NCBI GenBank assembly: GCA_023313575.1
Contig: JAJTTP010000031.1
Span: forward strand, 62,001-126,000
Source: Eutypella sp. D-1
Lineage: Eukaryota > Ascomycota > Sordariomycetes > Xylariales > Diatrypaceae
Direction of reading: 5' to 3'
Length of the DNA: 64,000 nucleotides
Under the pieces are notes generated by a model. It saw nothing but the letters and a program-made list of their open reading frames with translations, did no database searches and was not told the origin of the DNA. The position numbers were made by a program, and so were the translations under genes. Position 1 is the first letter of the stretch, and every line of letters starts with the position of its first letter. Shown here piece after piece: positions 45,501 through 58,800 of this stretch.

Positions 45501-45602
45501 AGGTCGTTGCGCGAAGTAATCGACCCCCTTAGGTGTCGGTTGCCCTCTTGGAGAAACGTCGCTTCCGGGAGAGTGTGTTGGAGTAGGGCCTCGAGACATC
45601 AT
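42566..45602 (-). CDS. Universal stress protein (UspA) domain protein, three exons
   Basis: A fungal UspA-domain protein, 539 residues as modelled. Exons are 45154-45602, 43422-43842 and 42566-43315. The disordered first exon (Ser/Pro/Thr, ending FLAPRNPSLPQGNKRPHGAGR...ASPPHR) ends at a strong CAG/GTGAGT donor. The first intron is 1310 bases. Exon 2 begins after CAATCTAG and gives RFESHVAFDN, then the Usp start FMVGVDDNAYSDHALQWLLDEL. Exon 3 completes it with MLIVGTKGRSHDGVQGF (nucleotide-binding loop) and SPVPVVVVRP, followed by an acidic and Ser/Pro-rich tail. The frame is kept across both splices. A shorter form could begin at the ATG at 43838, four bases into exon 2, and the long intron contains promoter-like sequence. 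Partners are unknown; such proteins are linked to stress tolerance. Confidence 0.8.
43843..45152 (-). other. Long first intron of the stress-protein gene, possible inner promoter
   Basis: At 1310 bases this is far longer than any other intron in the window (51-424 bases). It carries the 12-base palindrome GTCACATGTGAC (44663-44674), GGGAC and CAGAGCC repeats and a TATAAAAA-like element (44772). It could be a true intron, or it could contain an alternative promoter that makes a shorter protein from 43838. A transcript-supported hidden exon is also possible. Confidence 0.5.
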
Positions 45603-48600
45603 GAGATGAGATGTCTCGAGATAAAAAGAAGAGGCTGTTAACGATGTTCCAGATACAAATTGTTTATACCTGGCTCACGTTGCCTCAATAAGAGGGCGGA
45701 GGAGGCAAGCCCGTATCCGACGGCATGGGGTTGGGTTTAGGTCAGAAAGGATACTGGAACCCTCGGGCGAGCCCCAAGTGGCGATGAATAGAAGGACCTT
45801 GGGGAAAGATTCGTGGATAATGAATAGGAGATTCCCAAGCGCCCAGTTAAATGAGAATCTGTTTGTATGTGTGTATGTGTGTCTATGTGCGTATGTGTGT
45901 TGTGTATGGTGTATATTGTGTTGGGTGTTGTGTATATATTCGTAGGATCGTTGTCAAAAACAGAGGGTCAGTCTTTGAATGGGTACCTAGTTATGTATGT
46001 GACTGCCGGGTATACCCTCTCCTACTTCCTGTAGTTGACGGTCTAATTAAAAATTTGGTAGTTAGGGAAACCTAAGATGCCGAAATTAATTATGGATAGA
46101 GGAGAAAACCGTCCCGGCCCTTTCAACAAGTTATTGTTTCCGTTGATGTTGTAGTGGTAGTGGTGGTTGCTTTGTTGGCAATTCGTGTAGGTATGTAGTA
46201 AGTAGGTACTGTCCTGTCAGTACTTCCCGTCGCCGAGGCTCTCCAGGACTAGTATTGAATAGACTAATAAGAACCCTGGAACCCCGTAATCTGTTATCTG
46301 TAAACCGTATAGGAGAGAGCTCCTTGTGGAACTACTAGAATTGATACTGGCCAAGCAAAGGGATCCAATAGAGTGTTGAGCAACAAGTAGACTACTCTCA
46401 AGGTAGGTAAGTAGGCAAGTAGTTCGCGCGACCAGGCAATTTTGGGCAATGCTATTCCTTTGTTCTCGATATTCTTCTTGAAAACCGCAAAGATAAACTA
46501 GGGCTTTTTTAAGACATGAGAATGTTGTGCAAACAAAAATTCGGAACGACAAAGCCGGGATGAAGAAGATAAGATCAAGGTTTAAGCCAGTCGAATCGTT
46601 CGATTTGGGCACGTTCGTTCGACTTCAGGTTTCAACCTCAGAAGATGATGGCCAGGTCCAGGTACAGGTGCGCTGAGGTGGTAGGCTACCTCGAAAAATA
46701 AAATAGGGCCGCGTAGGTGTATATCTGTAAATAATCCCAAGTCTACCTACGGTGGAAGGTTTCCAGGTCGTGCGTAAAACTTTGTAATTAACCGGGGATC
46801 TAAAGCAGTCAAGCAGCCAGGCAATATTTGGAAACCTTTTTCAAGGTTCCGTCATCGACTACTGCTGGAAATGGTGAAAGTCGTCTTGGATGTTTAGTTA
46901 GGCAGATAACCATGTGGAAGCCCAGGTGATTCCCGACTAAGTGGAAGGTGAGAGAGACACTTATGTTAGATAGGGATGAGTAGGGATGGGTACGTCCGGG
47001 AGTATATACCCTACGTTAGGTAGGAGGTAGGTAGGTAGTAGAGCCTAGGATCTGAATCTAACTGAATCTTGACCACTAGAAGTGTTCCAGGCTGTCTTTA
47101 GGGCTGTTTAGGTTAAAGACATGATATGAATAACTATACGAGCTTGTCCAGTATTCATGAATAAGTACTTACTAGGGAAAGTGGAAGGAGGAATAATAAT
47201 ATATTGGTTGGAAAGACTGCCTGCCTCCTAGGTCCATATGTACGAAGTAGTAGATACACGTAGGTGAGGTCAACTTGCAGGTGGACGGGGTAAATGAGCC
47301 ATGCCTCAGGTGCGATGCAAAGGTCTGCAACCTTGACCTCAAGCTGCCTTTCACTCACATCCCATCTCGAGTTGCTCGGGTTGTCTACCATACTTACATT
47401 TTACATACTTACATATATGGATCCTTTTGTACTTCATACATACCTTACACATGTGTCCACGGGTGCTTGTGTGAGTGGAAATGACTCCCTAGCGGCCCTG
47501 ACAGCCTTGGGCTCTTTCTCCCTACTCCCCCTTCTCCTCCCAAGCCTAGATAGTCGCTAAGCTTCGTGTAGCAGTGACTAGACAAGCCTGACAGGCACTT
47601 GGCAAGCTTTGGGGTGAAAGCCAAGAGGCTAATAAACAGGAGGGTCACGTACGTTACCCATCTGAACCGACTGAACGTGACTTTGGCAAGTTTGGATTGG
47701 GTTCCAACTGCTGCGATGCGATCCTTACCCACTGGACTACATCCATGGATGATGTACTAGATATAAAGCAGAGCGGGCTTGCGGGCCTAAATAATCCCTG
47801 ACCAGCTGAGGCGGGAACTTCGCGGTTGTGTTTATTACAAAGTGAAGAAAAACAAGCAGTGACCCCCGGACATGACTGGAATACATACATGCATACATAC
47901 ATCCCTTACGTACCTAGGTAGCTACCTTATCTGCATATCTAGGTAGGTATGTATGTAAGTGGCAGCTATGTGATAGGTATATACTCATGATACTACTTAC
48001 AACCTAAGTATGTACCAATAATATCGTTTATGCGAGGTCTTGATAAGCGAGAAAGAAAAGAAAAAAAAAAGAGAATTATCTCGATATTTTAAACTTTACT
48101 CTAATCAATTAAACTATTCAGATTCCCAATTAGGAATAAAAATGCGTATATCATATAGCCATGAATATGTACACCTGCCCGGCACCCAGGCAGTCAAGAA
48201 TAAAAACACTACATGTACTTAATCACTGCCGCTGCCGTGCCTTGTATCCTGATGCTGGGCAAGGCGGGCGCGCACCAGACTATTTTAGGTAGATCAATGT
48301 TAGTATGTACAGAGTTGAGTCCGTATAATGGATCCGTGTGCCGGTCTAGGCCATCTCCCACCTGGGTATTGTCCATAGTAGGAGATACTGGGTAACGATT
48401 AACGTGCTTGGGTTTAGCCATTGCACTTGAGGTCATCTCTTAAAAGTTTTTACTATGTGCACAACTACATACATACCTTAAGACCAGGATGAGAGAAAAG
48501 ATTCCTCCCCGTTCCTCCCCCTTCCCACCCAGATGACCACCGTAGGGCTTATAATAACACAGCCTAACAGCCCTTCAATATCTTGTCTGGCTCTTGGCCT

Positions 48601-51600
48601 CCCACAACGTTCCCTTCCAGACAGTCGGGTTAGGATTGAGATATTCGTGTGCGTGTAACAGACCAATCAAGCAGACACCACAAACCCCACACCTTCTTCT
48701 CTTGGCTCCTATCACGGGCTGCTGGGAGGAGAAGGGAGGCATACAATTAGCATGGTTATTATCCTCCTCCCTTTTAGCTGCTTATAGCTGCCTAGACAAA
48801 CATGCTCGCGATGACTCGATCCACCTCCGCACCAGCCAAGAACAGAGGCGGCGGATGATCCTAGGTGACTAACTTATGGGGTGAGCCAAGTTCGAGAAGT
48901 GGACGGAGGCCTCTCGACTACTCAACTACCTACCTACCTACCCAACTACCCCTACCTTCTTTCCCTCTTCAACCCCCCAAGACGCGAGCGTGATGCAAGA
49001 TGGGGGAAGTGCCTTGGCGAACTTGGCGCATGCGACATGGCTTGTCGAGGAGTCGAGGACTCCATGGCGCTGACATCCGATTTCCGTAACATGTGATACA
49101 ACTTTAACCAACTAAAGCCACGCACGGCGTACCGCGTAGCCGTGCGATTACCACTTGGCTGGTGGAACAAACGGCAATGACGGGTTGAACGTCTTGGTAA
49201 GTAGGTAGGCAGGGTAGACGGATAGAAAAAAAAAGCACTACACTTTTTTTTTTTTTTACAAAGCTGCTATTATTACTATGTACGTAGAGAAAATTTTCTG
49301 TTGTTTTCTCCGTTGTTCTACGGACCTCGTACGTAATTACGAACCTTTTACATAGTATGTATGGGAATGATGCCGGAAATGGGTGATCTTCCCGGTAATT
49401 TTTTTATTTACCTGGGCATCATTACCCATACCCGCTGCGCAGATTGACGATTAACCACCTAATCTGGAAGTAATGCGACAGGAGAGGGTTGAAGAGCAAG
49501 AGACTCCCCCATTCTGCCATTTAGAGAATTGGTATTGTCTATCTATCTACTACCGCCTTCAGCCTCAACACCCATTTACCGGAGATGTCTAGAAGACGAG
49601 ACAACGGGTACAGCCGCCATCGCCATCTCAATGGGTCCTACCTACCCTCCATCGCAGCGACATTGTTGGTCCCGAGGAGCCAAGAGGTGAGCTAAGTCTC
49701 TAGCACATCCATGGCGATGCTTGGGAAGCTTACCTAGCCGGTACCTACCTAGTTAAGTAGTCAGTAGTCACATTATATCACAAGCATATCGAGAAATACA
49801 CATATTGTGTGCGTCCAGGGCTGTAACGACCCGGAAAGCTTCTTTTTATTATTATTGAATGATTACTATTGTTATTATTATGATTACCTAGGTATACATA
49901 TAAACTTACCCACCCCCCTAATTAAGACGTCATCCCCCGCTCCCCCCCCCCCAAGTCAGATTCGCGCAGAGCTGTCTAAACATGTCTATATGTCCTGGTC
50001 CTGTCGATCGGCACAGATCAGATATGCATATCAAAGCGGACAAATAACACGTCTCCCGCCTTAGTTCCGAGAGAGCGTCTATCCACCAATGGCAATTCGG
50101 TTCGGTCGGAACGTCATGGCTACATGAATTGCTACTAAACTTTGTAAGCACCCCCCCTCCCCCTCCCCTGCACTTTGGCTTGGCCTCCCCCCAAATCCCC
50201 CCTCTCGTCACTTCGATTACGGGAAGAAGAAGAAGAAGCCTCGAGAGGCCCATGGCTTGGAAAGTCGATGAGGCCAAGGAGACCGTTCGACGTGGCACAA
50301 CGCCCGGCGTGAATCATAACGGCGATGGCCGAACAAGCCCTCTTCCCCCCCTCTCCCCTCCCCCCTCCCCCCTCCCCTTACCCCGTCCCATGTGTTGCCT
50401 ACAGTGTGTAACTGGAGACTCCCGCTCTCTGCTTATCATCTCCCGGTGACGTCTTGAGGCCATTTTTTTTCTCAGCAGCGGCCCGGCCACGCAACTCAGG
50501 GTCCCCTACCTACATCACTCACACCCCATCCCAAATTCTCCTCCCATGTCCGCCTCCCCCCGCCCCCCTTTTCTTAGGTTCCGCCTAACCAGGGCAGTCC
50601 CATAGGCCAGACGCATCGGAGAGATTTCGTGGGTATGTATGTATGTATGTATGTATGCACATAGGCGACTGCGTATGTAGCTATCGGCACACCGATGCGG
50701 GCTGGCAGGGTGATTTGATTCCCAAGCATGGAATTTTATGCGAGAAACTGTAAGTATGTATTGTACTATCGAGCGTTCTTCCCGTCTAAACCCCCCTCCC
50801 TCCGCCACGTGAGCTGCCAGCGTTAAAACCGAACATCGTCGGCAATGCACCAGCTGCAGCGTCGTCCTTTGTAGGTAGGTAGGTTAAGTTCCAGCCTCAC
50901 AGGATCTAAACTAACTAAGGTAGAGCCGCCTTCCGCATCCCATCTTCTGCCCTCCCCGCCTCCGCTTCCGCTTCCCTAGGCATCACCTGCTTCTCCTACC
51001 ACTTAGGTATGTCGTGTCGTCTGCCATGTGGTGTGTACTGTAGTGCAGTGCAGTGTAGTGCAGGGTATGTACATGGGGGTAGCTAGCCAGCCAGGTGGGC
51101 AGGTAAGTAAGTAGGTAGGTACATACATAATCATGCAGGTAACGAACGATCTGTATGTCTCTGCCGACGTGCCGGGAAAGGAAATAAGAAAATGAAGAGA
51201 AAAAAACACATGGAGAAAGGTCGCGGGTCCCGAATTGCCGTTCGGTACCCGCGACCATCTATGTAGCTGTAGTAGCTAGAGAGTAGGTTGGTCTCTCAGT
51301 TATCAGGGCGGCTCTGTTCCCATCTATGTCATGTAGCGTAGCGCATAGGTATCACTCATATATCCTGTGCAGCAGACGGGAACGCAGAACAACTCGCTAC
51401 ATGGTACTACTAAGTGTATGTAGACGGAAGTAGTGGATCATATCGCCGTGTCCTACTCAACTATCTTCCTACGACGTACTGAGCTACCTACAATATCTAT
51501 CTGCCTGCTCTCATGGGCCACCCACTTTCCGGATACGGACTCTTCCTCCTCTCAGGAGGGAAAAAGAGTAAACCAGAAAAAAGCCAGAAATTCGGGTCTT

Positions 51601-53139
51601 GTATTCAAGACGTAATATACTTTTATCCGTCACAGCGATCGGATACCTGATGACAGTCCAAGCAGTCTAATTCCTATGGAGTCGCGAATCTAGGGGCAAC
51701 TCGGTGGGGCTTTTTGGTTTCCCTCTTATTCCTCCTCTTTCACCCCGGGTCGGGTCCTTCGTTATATTAGATGAACGAGACCCGATCGCTCCTATGTATA
51801 TGATCTATCGACTTCCCCCGCATTCTCCCCATATCGCGCGCGCAGAGTCAGGTAGACCAGGCACAAGCACGAGGCAGAGAGTAGTAACAGATAGGGGGGG
51901 AGAGGGGAAGAAACACGGGCCCCCCTTGCCCTCCCTCCTTTTTACGCTTTCCACCGGTGATATCGATATAGCAAAAGAAAGAGAGACGGGACGGGAACTT
52001 ATCTCGGGCGGCGGGCGGCCGTGGCGTGGCGTGTGGCGGGCAAAGGTGAATGCTTGCTTGCTTGCTGCAGTGCAACGACGATTCAACGATAGATTTGGAG
52101 CCGAGGGGAGGCCGGGCGCGTGCCCGGTATCTATCTGTCTATCTATCTTTCCTTTTCCCTGACCCCTTCGCCTCCTCGGACCCAGCCAGGTTGCGTGCGT
52201 GCTTGCTCGCTGTCGCTGTGGAAGGTAAGTTGTCTCGGTTTATGTGAGCTCATCCATCGAAAGCCATCAACACACTTTCAAGTAGTTTCTTTTTTTCTTC
52301 ATCTCGGTTCTTTCTTTCTTTCTTTCTGCTCCTTCCATTTTGTCATCGGTCTCCTCGCTACCGCAAACAAAAATATGTCATCGCTCTGAATAAATGAATG
52401 ATAAGACGTCGAAACCCCGAGCACAAAGCAACCGCGCTTGCGTGCGTGTGATTGGACTTGCTACGAAGCTTACTACTACTTACTACCTACCTACGTCTTT
52501 GAGATTTAATCTTCTTCCTACTCCCACTCCTACTCTTCCCCCGCCCGCCGAAAGGGGCTCGTCGGCTCGAGCTTTTGCGATTGGGTAGGGTACTACACTA
52601 CCTACTACCACGGGCGGCAAATTCGGTATTTCGAACGGAGGCTACACAGAGAGAGAGAGAGAGATAGATTGCCGCTGTGACTGCCGGGATGACGGGGAGG
52701 TTTCAGTCGAGGGACGCGAGGGCTTTTCTTTTTCTTTTTTCTTTTTTCTCTTTTTGCTGTCATCTTATTTTGTCTCGCATTGATTAGGCTGGTTTACCCT
52801 CCTCTTCCCCTATCTAAATTTGCTCAAACCCTGGAGCTCTCTCCCTGAGTAGGTAGCAGCCGTGCTTGTTCGGTCGTTCCCCCTTTCCTTTTTTGTGCTC
52901 TTACCAATCGTTCATCGTCCAGCCTCGTATCGTGCGAGTGTGTGTGTGTGTGTGTTTGTGTGTTTAAGAGTAACATATCCCATGACGCCTATGCAATGCA
53001 AGCCGACGACGAAACCCCCTCTGTAGCCCCCCCATCCATATACCCTTATCGACATTTTCCCGGGTATGCCGTGGACCAATGGAACCGCGCCTTTTTAGAG
53101 TACCTTCCTGATTCAACAACCCCAGCGAACCGTCCCGTC
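45603..53139. other. 7.5 kb gene-poor stretch
   Basis: No gene recognised on either strand. The right end is the downstream flank of eIF3L; the left end is the upstream region of the stress-protein gene. Simple repeats are dense: TG/GTAT-rich at about 45864-45940 and 50633-50656, CCTA tracts near 48926-48940, GTAG tracts near 50872-50884 and 51100-51120, CT-rich 50341-50380, GA at about 52651-52664 and TG at 52938-52958. Pyrimidine-rich sequence in 51700-52950 resembles a promoter or transcript leader, yet no coding frame follows on the plus strand: the frame over 52942-53373 is the antisense of the last eIF3L exon. A non-coding RNA is possible. Confidence 0.4.
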
Positions 53140-54802
53140 TCAGTTGTACGTCCGCGACAAATTGCGCAAGTACCAATCTACGAGCTTGCGTCCCACCTTG
53201 GCTTCCGAGATGTGGATCAAATCCTGCAGGTTACCGTTAGTAGCTGTCACACACAGAAAAGCTTGTCTGCCATGCAGAAAAGCTTGCTAAAAAGCTTGAA
53301 ATTTCTGGGCGAGACAAAAGGGATGTGGCGTGATGTGTGGGGAAAGGGCAGAAGGGACGGGAGCGGGATGTGAGAAGGGGGGGTTACATACTCCTTGCAT
53401 GGCGTAGTCCAGGTCACTAACGTTCACCAGCTCGCCCTCCAGCAGGCCGTTGTCAACCCAGCGCAACTGCTTGGTGCGCTGCTTGTTAACCAGGAGCCAG
53501 GACCGCAATTCCTCCGGTCGCACATCCAAGAAACCAGCGAGCTTCTTCAGGTCCATAGTCGTGTAGAGGCGCAGGTACGACTTGACAGTCGGGTTCCACA
53601 TGTTGGTCTTCACCTCATCCATGAAGATAGACAGGTGGTGGTCGACGGGGTCCACGTTGGCCTCGGGGTTATCGAAGTCAGGGGGAACGGGCGAGATGAA
53701 CTTGGGGCAGGCAGCCCTGAAAAGCTCCTCGAAAATGGGGAGGGACTCGGGACCACCGCGCTGCAGCTTGAGCAGCTGATCACCGTACTTCTCCCTCAGG
53801 GCGGTGTGAATGGTGTCGTCCAGGCGCGTAGGGTGGAAGGCGACGCAGATGGCGATGAGGGCATACATCTGGTCGTTCTTCTTGGTGATGGAGTCGTACT
53901 GGGCGTTCTTCTGGAAGTTCTTGGTGCGCGACACGTAGACCAGGATGTGGCTGAACATGCGAATGGCATCGGCGTATCGGTGCTGCATCATGTAGGAGAA
54001 GCCGACGTAGTAGTAGGTGGTGAAGTGAGCGGCCATGACGCGGGCAAACATGGCCTTCTTGTTGAGCTCGATATCATCGAGAGTCTTCAGAGCGAGGCTG
54101 AAGTCACCAAGCAGACAGTGGACTCGGAGGAGGCCAATGATGGAGAAATAACCCAGCATCCTGTAGAGGGTCTTATTGCCGTATTCTCCAGCGACGGCAT
54201 TGGAGTCCTCGTTTCGCTTCATGGCGGCAAGCTGTTCGGTAATCTGGGAACGCTGGATGAGGGAGTAGAGGACGTTGAGGACGCTGTAGCAACCCCAGGT
54301 GTTGGGGTTTTCGCGCAGGACCTGCCTCTCTTCCTCGTTGTCTTTGGTTTGTCTGGCGATTCTCAATCTATAGGATGAGAACGAGTTGAACTGGTAGATA
54401 AACTCGTCGATAACATCCCAGGCCCAGTAGTGCTATAATGAATAATGAGGAGCAGAAACATTGTCAGTAGGCAGTCATGGGTTACTAGTAATAGGTACTA
54501 ACGGAAGGAGGCTCCAGATCAACGGGGCCGTCGGAGTTCAGGATGAAATGAAAGAGGTTGCAGTAGTTGTCGTAACTCTGGAATTTGACATCGAGGGGGG
54601 CTGAAAAGTCGAGAGGCTGAGCGGCGGCGGCAAGTCTGGATTGAATGTCATCGGTCTGCTGGGCCATGGTAAGAGACTCGACATCGTCGGCATCCTCATA
54701 TTGGACCTGTTCCTTGTAGTCGGCGACGAGAGCCTCCTCTTCGACATCGCTATCGTCGTCCATGGCGCGCATGGGGGCCGAACCGTTTCGAATTCCGCTC
54801 AT
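53140..54802 (-). CDS. eif3l: Translation initiation factor eIF3 subunit L (three exons)
   Basis: Subunit L of the eIF3 complex, which joins the 40S subunit during translation initiation; 474 residues. Exons are 54503-54802, 53392-54432 and 53140-53223, joining in frame. The start is MSGIRNGSAPMRAMDDD with an acidic N-terminus. Exon 2 begins HYWAWDVIDEFIYQFNSF and holds the helical-repeat body, for example YRMLGYFSIIGLLRVHCLLG and YYYVGFSYMMQHRYADAIR, then SFLRLYTTMDLKKLA-type PCI sequence and VDNGLLEGELVNVSDLDYAMQG. The last exon, behind a perfect TACTAAC branch site, supplies DLIHISEAKVGRK and the end WYLRNLSRTYN. The family's conserved C-terminus is therefore present and needs that 84-base exon. 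It is divergent from EFL1, 1.06 kb away. The leader carries a CAT repeat next to the ATG. Confidence 0.96.
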
Positions 54803-55863
54803 GGTGGATGATGATGATGATGGTGATGATGATGATGATGAATGAATGAACCTGTGAACCTAAGACCCGAAAGATATATCGGCAGGTTCAGGGCTGCACC
54901 GGGGCAAAATATGACAGGGTGGGCGGGCAGGCAGGCAGGTAGGCAGGCAGGTGAGTTCCGTAACGGAGGTCGAGAGAGAAAGTCAGTTCGGGACCGCCGC
55001 GCGTTAATGTCAATTTCTGTGGAGGGGTCGGTGATGATAATCAGATTAGGTAGATACCAAAAGATAATCACAGCCCTGGAAGGAAAAAATTATTATCGAA
55101 TTGGGGGGGAAAGAAAAAAGACTTGGCGCCCGAGGTTTTGGCGAGAGAAAATTTGGACTTACCAATTTAGTTAGGGTTTCTTTCTGATTAAGAATAACCC
55201 CGAGTCTTGCATGTCCTGATATACATAGTAAAAGCTTGTCACAATAGCGGGGTTAGCCCCTCTATCACAATATCTGTAGCTACCCCTCCCTGCCCTCCTT
55301 GGCCCCACTATCTCAATAACAGGCATGTAAATTTAAAGCTTCTGTACTTACATAAGTAGGTAAGTATTGAATGGAGAGTGTGTTAGGTATTGAATGGGAG
55401 TCATCCTTTTCGACATGGGCCATCATTAGCTAACTACATACATGCATTAGCACATCTTACACATATCTACATCATTTTACTTCATACATGCTAGGTATTC
55501 TTGCTTATTCGCCTTGGGTATTAGTCACCGGCAAGGGGTAAAGGAAATAAGCCGAAATTTATATACTGTACACGGCTAGCCCCTACGTAGGTACATACCT
55601 ACCTAGGTACCTAGACATATATCAACTATATCTTCACCCAAGTCTCAGACTGCATACAAGATACAGACTCAAACACCTTAAGGGAACGCAGCAAAGAAGA
55701 ATACATACCCTAGGTACTTAATATTATTACTTAGTAGATTCCCAGGTGGCCATAGAGCTTCATTGAAATTGAATCTCATCTACAATTTACATACCCGACC
55801 CGGCCCAATAGGACTTCATCTCATTTTCGTTTTGTCCCCGGTGATTAAAGACTCATCGTCAGA
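54803..55863. promoter_or_regulatory. Divergent region between eIF3L and EFL1
   Basis: This 1061-base spacer separates two ribosome-linked genes. Next to the eIF3L start it has a GAT-type repeat (about 54806-54848; CAT on the transcript strand). A GGCAGGCAG tract lies at about 54921-54950, and CCTAGG/TACCTA elements at 55584-55613. The right end is the EFL1 leader. Shared regulation is possible but not shown. Confidence 0.45.
54806..54848 (-). repeat. CAT trinucleotide repeat in the eIF3L leader
   Basis: On the transcript strand about a dozen CAT/CAC units run up to a few bases before the start ATG, which sits in the context CCACCATGAG. The repeat itself contains no ATG in that direction, so it does not compete as a start. 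Confidence 0.8.
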
Positions 55864-58800
55864 ATGCCTGTCGTGAGCCCCGAAAAGCTCGTCAGTCTGC
55901 AAAAGCATGCAGACGATATCAGAAATGTAACAAAAGTCCCCCCCCCCCCCCAACCTTTTCAGGTTCTCGAGAAACAGCTAATGAAAAAGACTTCTAGATC
56001 TGTATATTGGCCCATGTTGACCACGGCAAGACGTCCTTAACGGACGCTCTTATTGCCACCAATGGCATCATCTCACCCAAGATGGCCGGCAAGATACGCT
56101 ATCTCGATTCAAGGCCAGATGAGCAGTTAAGGGGGATCACCATGGAATCCTCCGCCATCTCATTATACTTCTCCATGCTGCGGAGATCAGCTCCCGAAGC
56201 CACCCCCGAGCCTAAGGAATATCTCATAAACCTAATAGACTCACCGGGCCACATCGATTTTAGCAGCGAGGTATCCACCGCTTCGAGGTTGTGTGACGGC
56301 GCTATCGTCCTGGTCGATGCTGTTGAGGGCGTGTGCAGCCAGACGGTCACTGTACTACGGCAGACGTGGGAGGAGAAGCTCAAGCCCCTACTGGTTATCA
56401 ACAAGATGGACAGGCTAGTCACCGAATTGAAGATGACACCCGGGGAGGCTTATATTCATCTAAGCAAGCTACTGGAGCAGGTAAACGCCGTGCTAGGCAG
56501 TTTCTTCCAGGGCGAGCGTATGGAAGAGGATTTGAATTGGAGGGAAAAGATGGAAGAAAGGGTCAGGGCCACCGCCGCCCGGGAGGCGGAGCTCGCGAAC
56601 CAGGACAGCGACGCAGCTGGCGAGTTACAATTCGAAGAGCGGGACGACGAGGAGCTCTACTTCGCTCCGGAGAAGAACAACGTCATATTCAGCAGCGCCA
56701 TCGACGGATGGGCCTTCACCGTTCGCCAATTTGCTAGTCTATACGAGAAGAAGCTTGGTATCAAGCGGAATATCATGGAGAAAGTCCTGTGGGGCGACTT
56801 CTACTTAGATCCGAAGACGAAGAAGGTCCTCGGCCGGAAACATCTAAAAGGTCGAAATCTTAAGCCGATGTTTGTACAGCTTGTGCTCGAGCAGGTCTGG
56901 GCTGTATATCAGGCGACAACTGGTGGTGACAATGGAAGAGGGTAAGCCGTCCGTTCTGCTTTGCCTGACTTTATTCAACTTGCATACTCGGTTCATGCAA
57001 TACTACTAGCTCGTTGTGGGTCCTCAGGGGGGACACGATGATGGAGGTCTAAAGCATCACCGAGCGAGCACTTAAGAAGGGTGCTCGCGCTCTTAGCACA
57101 AGACATAGGAAGCTGATACTAACGGCATCCTTTAGGGATTCGACATTACTTGAAAAGATTACAAAGTCTTTGAATATCAGCATACCTCCGCATATTGCAC
57201 GGTCACGCGACCCTCGGCTATTACTAACATCGCTATTCTCTTCATGGTTACCGCTCTCTACGGCTCTTCTGGTCTCGGTCATTGAGTCTCTGCCCTCGCC
57301 AAGAACCGCCCAGGCTGAGCGGTTACCAGAGTTGCTCGATGATGCCCCCGGATCCAGCCATATCGACCCTACGGTAAGGGACGCCATGGTGAACTTCAAG
57401 ACGTCGCGGTCCGATCCCGTAGTGGCGTATGTCAGCAAGATGGTCTCGGTACCGGAGAGCGAGCTGCCTCAGAACAAACGGAGGGTCGGCCAGCTCAGTG
57501 CAGACGAGGCTAGGGAGTTGGCGCGGAAAAAGAGGGCCGAACTCGCCCGCGCCCAGGCGGCAGAGCCAAGCGCGGTCGACGACGTCACCACCGCCCTCGA
57601 AAGCACCGCGCTAGACGATTACGTGCCAGAGGTAGAGGAGAAGCAAGTCGATCCGGAACACCTGATCGGCTTCGCAAGGATGTACTCGGGGTCTCTCTCG
57701 GTCGGAGACTCACTCTACGTGCTACCGCCCAAGTTCACCCCCGCCCATCCACATGCGGCCCCGGAACCGAAGAAGGTCACAGTCACGGCACTGTACATGT
57801 TGATGGGGCGTAATCTGGAGTCTCTAGAGACGGTCCCGGCGGGTGTCGTCTTCGGGATCGGAGGTCTAGAAGGCCACATCCTGAAGTCCGGGACGCTCTG
57901 CAGCCAGCTCGAGGGGTCGGTCAACCTCGCGGGCGTGAACCTCGCAGGCAAGCCGATCGTGCGGGTGGCGCTCGAGCCGGTGAACCCGGCAGACCTCGAC
58001 AAGCTGATCGAGGGCCTGAAGCTGCTGGTGCAGAGCGACCCGTGCGCCGAGTACGAGCAGTTCGCGAGCGGCGAGCACGTGCTCGTCACGGCGGGGGAAC
58101 TGCACCTGGAGCGGTGCCTGACGGACCTCAAGGAGCGGTTCGCCCGGTGCGACGTCCAGGCCGGCGCCCCCATCGTGCCTTACCGCGAGACCGTCGTGCG
58201 CGCCGACGAGATGCGCCCCCCCGCGAACAAGAACCTCGGCCGCGGCGTCGTCGTCGGCGTCACGAGCTCCAAGCACGTCAGCGTCACCGTCCGCGTGCGT
58301 CCGCTGCCCGAGGAGGCGACCGACTTCCTGCTCAGGAACGCCGGCGCCGTCAAGCGGCTGTACTCGGAGCGAAAGGCCCAGCAGGGAGGAGGAGGCGGCG
58401 GAGGCGAGGCGGAGGAGAAGATCGAGGGGAGCGACGGGGGCGATGGCGACGGCGACGGCGACGATGTCCCGGAGGGCAAGAGCCTGCTCTCCCCCGAAGA
58501 GTTCCGAAAACAACTCCAGGCTACCCTGGAGGAGAGCAGCAAGGGGCGCGAGGGGCGCGAGGCGTGGAAGGACGTCGTCGATAGAATCGTGGCGTTCGGG
58601 CCGCGGAGGACGGGCCCCAATATCCTCATCGACTCGACAAGCGAGTCCTTCTTCCCCAAGATATTCGCCGGGAGCGCAGACAAGGCACCACACGAGAACG
58701 GAGGCGGCGGCGCCGACAACGACAACAACAACAACAACAACAACGTTGGTGATGTTGGCGAGGCGCTGAGCGCGGCACACTTCTGCGACAAGATCACGTA

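Noticed and set aside
52942..53373. 143-residue plus-strand frame near eIF3L
   Set aside because: Its middle is the antisense of the terminal eIF3L exon and its start is a TG repeat.
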